Positions 44,846 through 44,848 of a stretch of DNA of 44,848 bases are shown one piece after another (position 1 is the stretch's first letter; each line of letters starts with the position of its first letter). Origin of the DNA: an uncultured Collinsella sp. (GTDB lineage Bacteria > Actinomycetota > Coriobacteriia > Coriobacteriales > Coriobacteriaceae). Position numbers and translations under genes: made by a program. The notes under the pieces were generated by a model. That model was not told where the DNA came from and made no database searches. It was given only the letters and a program-made list of their open reading frames with translations. The stretch covers positions 1 to 44,848 of the forward strand of contig CABURU010000012.1 of the NCBI GenBank assembly GCA_902494085.1. Direction: 5' to 3'.

Positions 44846-44848
44846 AAC

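Overview
The window looks like a chromosomal segment of a Gram-positive, high-G+C bacterium of the class Coriobacteriia, most likely a Collinsella-like gut species. This is inferred from gene content, codon use (strong preference for G/C-ending codons), strong AGGAGG/GAAAGGA ribosome binding sites, an LAATG-type sortase signal and the gene order. I could not run a database comparison, so the genus is an inference.

Layout. 1-480: non-coding, with two copies of an inverted repeat and the promoter of a tRNA operon. 473-4860: tRNA-Tyr, tRNA-Thr, tRNA-Met, tuf, rpmG, tRNA-Trp, secE, nusG, rplK, rplA (translation, secretion and elongation genes, all +). 4952-17030: a block read mostly from the minus strand: phosphoesterase and ParB-like/BMP protein, MscS channel, wall-anchored 5'-nucleotidase, a three-gene ABC importer of the TrpXYZ type, a WYL regulator, asnS and a free PTS IIA(Glc) protein. 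17275-31694: mostly + strand metabolism: an alpha/beta hydrolase, a fused FeoA-FeoB iron transporter behind two DtxR-like operators, a PTS IIBC plus RpiR regulator plus GH4 phospho-glycosidase island, an uncharacterised membrane protein, an MFS efflux protein, a GH13 amylase-like enzyme, a hypoxanthine-DNA glycosylase, an uncharacterised protein (minus) and an aminotransferase. 31754-31957: a large nested palindrome. 32009-42685: rplJ-rplL behind an L10-type leader with a terminator, galU, then rpoB-rpoC. 42920-44541: an ECF sigma factor with a DUF4179-like membrane partner. The window ends in two further copies of dispersed repeats.

How the genes fit together. The ancestral secE-nusG-rplKA-rplJL-rpoBC cluster is present but split: 27 kb of unrelated genes lie between rplA and rplJ, and galU lies between rplL and rpoB. 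The sugar genes form a pathway: IIA (crr) could phosphorylate the IIBC permease, GH4 would cleave the imported phospho-disaccharide and RpiR would control both. The GH13 enzyme and the sugar-efflux-like MFS protein lie nearby.

Most notable observations: (i) RpoB has its normally near-invariant fork-loop-2 sequence replaced by a longer, unrelated one; (ii) RpoC has a long C-terminal extension with a helix-hairpin-helix module resembling the alpha-subunit C-terminal domain; (iii) several families of dispersed palindromes occur, one with compensatory base changes in its central hairpin, and one large copy whose arm reaches into the -35 box of rplJ; (iv) a cytosolic ParB-like/BMP fusion is translationally coupled to a phosphoesterase; (v) a LexA-like box sits upstream of rpoBC.
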